From the NCBI GenBank assembly GCA_964446585.1, contig CAYUPI010000077.1:1-24469 (forward strand): 24,469 nt of DNA, in the 5' to 3' direction. Below the pieces are notes generated by a model. It made no database searches, was not told where the DNA came from, and saw only the letters and a list, made by a program, of their open reading frames with translations. A program made the translations under genes and the position numbers. This DNA comes from CAYUPI01 sp964446585 (lineage in GTDB: Bacteria > Verrucomicrobiota > Verrucomicrobiia > Limisphaerales > UBA8199). The stretch's first letter is position 1, and every line of letters starts with the position of its first letter. Shown piece after piece: positions 22,638 through 24,469 of the stretch.

Positions 22638-23720
22638 ATGGCCAGACCATCTGCAAAAAGCAGTCCTGAATTCAGCCGATTCAAAGTCGGCTCATTGTTT
22701 GCTGCCATTGGAGGTTTCTGCAAAGCCTTTCAATTGGCTGGCGCAACACCCGTTTGGGCTAACGAAAAGGATGACTTCGCTGCTGAAACGTTCAAAGCCA
22801 ACTTTGCCGACTCAGGAATAGATTATGTGCATAAGGATATTGCTGATTTGCATGTTGAGGATGATGGGCTTCAGCCTGTTGACATTCTAACGGCGGGGTT
22901 CCCCTGCCAGCCGTTCAGCGTTGCGGGGGATAAGCTGGGGTTTAAGGACGAGCGTGGGCTTCTTTTCATGCACATCATCCGGATAATCCGTGAGTTTGGT
23001 GCGGACAAACCGAAGGTGCTGTTGCTGGAGAATGTTAAAAACCTGAAAACGCACGACCACTGTCGTACTTTCAAGCGGATTCAAGCGGAGATTCAGAAAG
23101 CCGGGTATTGGTTCAGCGAAGCCAACACTCGGATTATGAATACGTCCCATTACACAGAAATACCCCAAAACCGGGAACGCATTTTTATGGTGGCTTTGAG
23201 TGCCAGCCATTTTGCCTCCAACACCTACCAGTTCCCACAACCGCTCCCCGAAGGACATTGCAAGCCCGTTCGAGGTTTCCTTGATTTGGATACGAAACCA
23301 GATAGCGACTGGTATTATTTCAAGCCGGGTTCCCAATACTATCCGCTGTTCAAAGAGGCGATAGATAACGGCGACAAAGGTTCCATTTACCAACTCCGTC
23401 GTTCTTACGTGCGTGAAAATAAGAGCGACACATGCTTTACCTTGATGGCGAACATGGGAGAGGGGGGACACAACCAGCCAGTGGTCAAGGACCGATGGGG
23501 CATCCGAAAACTCACGCCTCGTGAATGCGCTCGGTTGCAGGGTTACACCGATGACTGGTTTAAGCGTCCCCCCATTGAAAGAGTTTCAAACACGCAACTG
23601 TATAAACAGCTTGGCAACTCGGTCACGATTCCTCTGGTTGTAACGCTGGCCCGAAACATCCTCGGCCATCTCGCTGCAATGGAGGCAAGAAAGAAAACGC
23701 CTGAGCTGGCCTATGCCTAA
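22638..23720 (+). CDS. DNA (cytosine-5-)-methyltransferase
   Basis: This 360-residue enzyme transfers a methyl group from S-adenosylmethionine to C5 of cytosine in a specific DNA site. The motifs occur in standard order: motif I GSLFAAIGGF (residues 18-27, with Ala for the usual first Gly), motif IV AGFPCQPFS with catalytic C90, motif VI ENV (131-133), motif VIII QNRER (177-181), motif IX RKLTPRECARLQG (290-302) and motif X GNSV (326-329). The target-recognition region is short (about 205-285) and ends TLMANMGEGGHNQPV. The protein is complete. It sits between the small regulator and the GHKL ATPase (11-base gap), which fits a restriction-modification or related defence locus rather than an orphan methylase. 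The target sequence cannot be predicted here. Confidence 0.96.
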   Translation: MARPSAKSSPEFSRFKVGSLFAAIGGFCKAFQLAGATPVWANEKDDFAAETFKANFADSGIDYVHKDIADLHVEDDGLQPVDILTAGFPCQPFSVAGDKLGFKDERGLLFMHIIRIIREFGADKPKVLLLENVKNLKTHDHCRTFKRIQAEIQKAGYWFSEANTRIMNTSHYTEIPQNRERIFMVALSASHFASNTYQFPQPLPEGHCKPVRGFLDLDTKPDSDWYYFKPGSQYYPLFKEAIDNGDKGSIYQLRRSYVRENKSDTCFTLMANMGEGGHNQPVVKDRWGIRKLTPRECARLQGYTDDWFKRPPIERVSNTQLYKQLGNSVTIPLVVTLARNILGHLAAMEARKKTPELAYA

Positions 23721-23731
23721 GAAGTCAAACC

Positions 23732-24469
23732 ATGAGCATACTCTGGACCTTTCCATCGAACGACGGCGGACGTGATAACGGGCTGAACGACCCGGGCGTA
23801 GAGACGTTCAAGGGTGACTTTGACAGGTACCTCGCCCGGGAATTGGGCCAGAACAGCCTCGATGCCCGAATTGACAGCAAGAAGCCGGTTCTTCTGACAT
23901 TCGAACTGCTCGAAGTTGACCGTGGCATTATCCCCGGCATGGATACGTTGCAGGATGTATTCGTGCGGAGTGGCAAGTTTTGGTCGCACGACAAGAAGGC
24001 CAAGGAATTTTTTGCCAAGGCTGAGAAATTGGCTAAAGCAAAGACGGTCACGGTCCTGAAGGTTGGCGACTACTACACGACGGGGTTGCTGGGCGATGAC
24101 GATGACAAAACGCAAAACTGGTACAATTTGATTCGCTGTGCCGGAGCCTCGTCAAAAGGGTCAGGCGAGGGCGGCTCGTACGGTATTGGCAAGAAGGCCC
24201 CCTTCGCCGCCAGCCACATGCGGACGGTCTTGTACTCGACCCGGAACGTGGACGATGACGCTGCGTTCATCGGCGTGTGCGACGGTGCCTCGTTCGATTT
24301 GGCGGGCAAGGCGGGCAAAGCGCAGGGCATAGGCTTTCTGGGCGGTCCCAAAGGAGCAAGCATCCGGAAGAAATCCGAAATTCCTGTGGACTTCAAACGA
24401 AAGGAATATGGCACAGACCTTTATATCCTCGGATTCCCTCAAGGCGACGACTGGGAGAAGGATTTGGTG
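23732..24469 (+). CDS. GHKL ATPase, MutL/MORC-like, of a restriction-modification type locus (partial)
   Basis: The frame runs open for 246 codons to the right edge. The Bergerat ATP-binding fold is visible: N-box ARELGQNSLDAR (E37, N41, D44), a G1-like LKVGDYYTTGL (D113, G118), and a Lys-containing G2 box GSYGIGKKAPFAAS (G148-K154). The opening LWTFPSNDGGRDNGLNDPGV is typical of the stand-alone ATPases known from restriction-modification gene clusters, where they occur with a cytosine methylase, a Z1-type helicase-like protein and a PD-(D/E)XK nuclease. These ATPases probably act as ATP-driven clamps on DNA. The partners should lie just right of the window. The C-terminal part and length are unknown. 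Confidence 0.85.
   Translation, partial: MSILWTFPSNDGGRDNGLNDPGVETFKGDFDRYLARELGQNSLDARIDSKKPVLLTFELLEVDRGIIPGMDTLQDVFVRSGKFWSHDKKAKEFFAKAEKLAKAKTVTVLKVGDYYTTGLLGDDDDKTQNWYNLIRCAGASSKGSGEGGSYGIGKKAPFAASHMRTVLYSTRNVDDDAAFIGVCDGASFDLAGKAGKAQGIGFLGGPKGASIRKKSEIPVDFKRKEYGTDLYILGFPQGDDWEKDLV

Noticed and set aside
1..24469. CRISPR array or transposase gene
   Set aside because: No regularly spaced direct repeats with unique spacers and no transposase or integrase motifs were seen; the repeats present are hairpins or in-gene duplications.

Overview
The window looks like chromosome from a member of the Verrucomicrobiota, probably near Pedosphaera/Limisphaerales. This rests on gene content and style rather than a marker gene. 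It has a glycine-rich, choice-of-anchor-Q-type beta-helix surface protein, an ECF-type sigma factor next to a zinc-ribbon/kinase/WD40 protein, a GxxExxY nuclease-fold gene, a 1187-residue FtsX-type permease and several families of short dispersed hairpin repeats. Base composition is fairly GC-rich until about position 21850, after which it is visibly less so.

Positions 1-12530 are mostly housekeeping and transport. They hold the tail of an unknown gene, then on the minus strand ptsI followed by a sugar-nucleotidyltransferase with a 4-base stop/start overlap. Diverging from ptsI is a PfkB sugar kinase, and facing that is elongation factor P with an unusual loop tip. A plus-strand run follows: a PaaK-like adenylate-forming enzyme, a BtpA/SgcQ TIM-barrel protein, an ABC ATPase with its large permease, a small secreted protein whose start overlaps the permease stop, and a VOC-fold protein. 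Two repeat families sit here. One is an AATGACGAA-type inverted repeat that covers the btpA stop codon. The other is a palindrome-bounded tandem repeat inserted in frame inside the permease.

Positions 12650-21330 are minus-strand and concern the cell surface and signalling. A secreted beta-helix protein is split into two reading frames at a run of seven G. An orphan C-terminal piece of another secreted protein lies directly after it. Next comes a GxxExxY gene bracketed by hairpins, with three copies of the hairpin family nearby, then a transmembrane Ser/Thr kinase with WD40 repeats and the sigma factor. A 27-base bipartite motif occurs upstream of both the kinase and the surface protein. It may be the promoter read by the neighbouring sigma factor, which would make these three genes one regulon.

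Positions 21330-24469 begin with about 500 bases without a clear gene, holding hairpins and an intrinsic terminator. A tRNA-Arg(UCU) gene is then cut off just after its anticodon loop, which marks the edge of an inserted island. The island carries a small ribbon-helix-helix-like regulator with a palindromic operator at its start codon, a cytosine-5 DNA methyltransferase, and the first 246 codons of a GHKL (MutL/MORC-like) ATPase. Together these look like the left end of a restriction-modification defence locus that continues outside the window.
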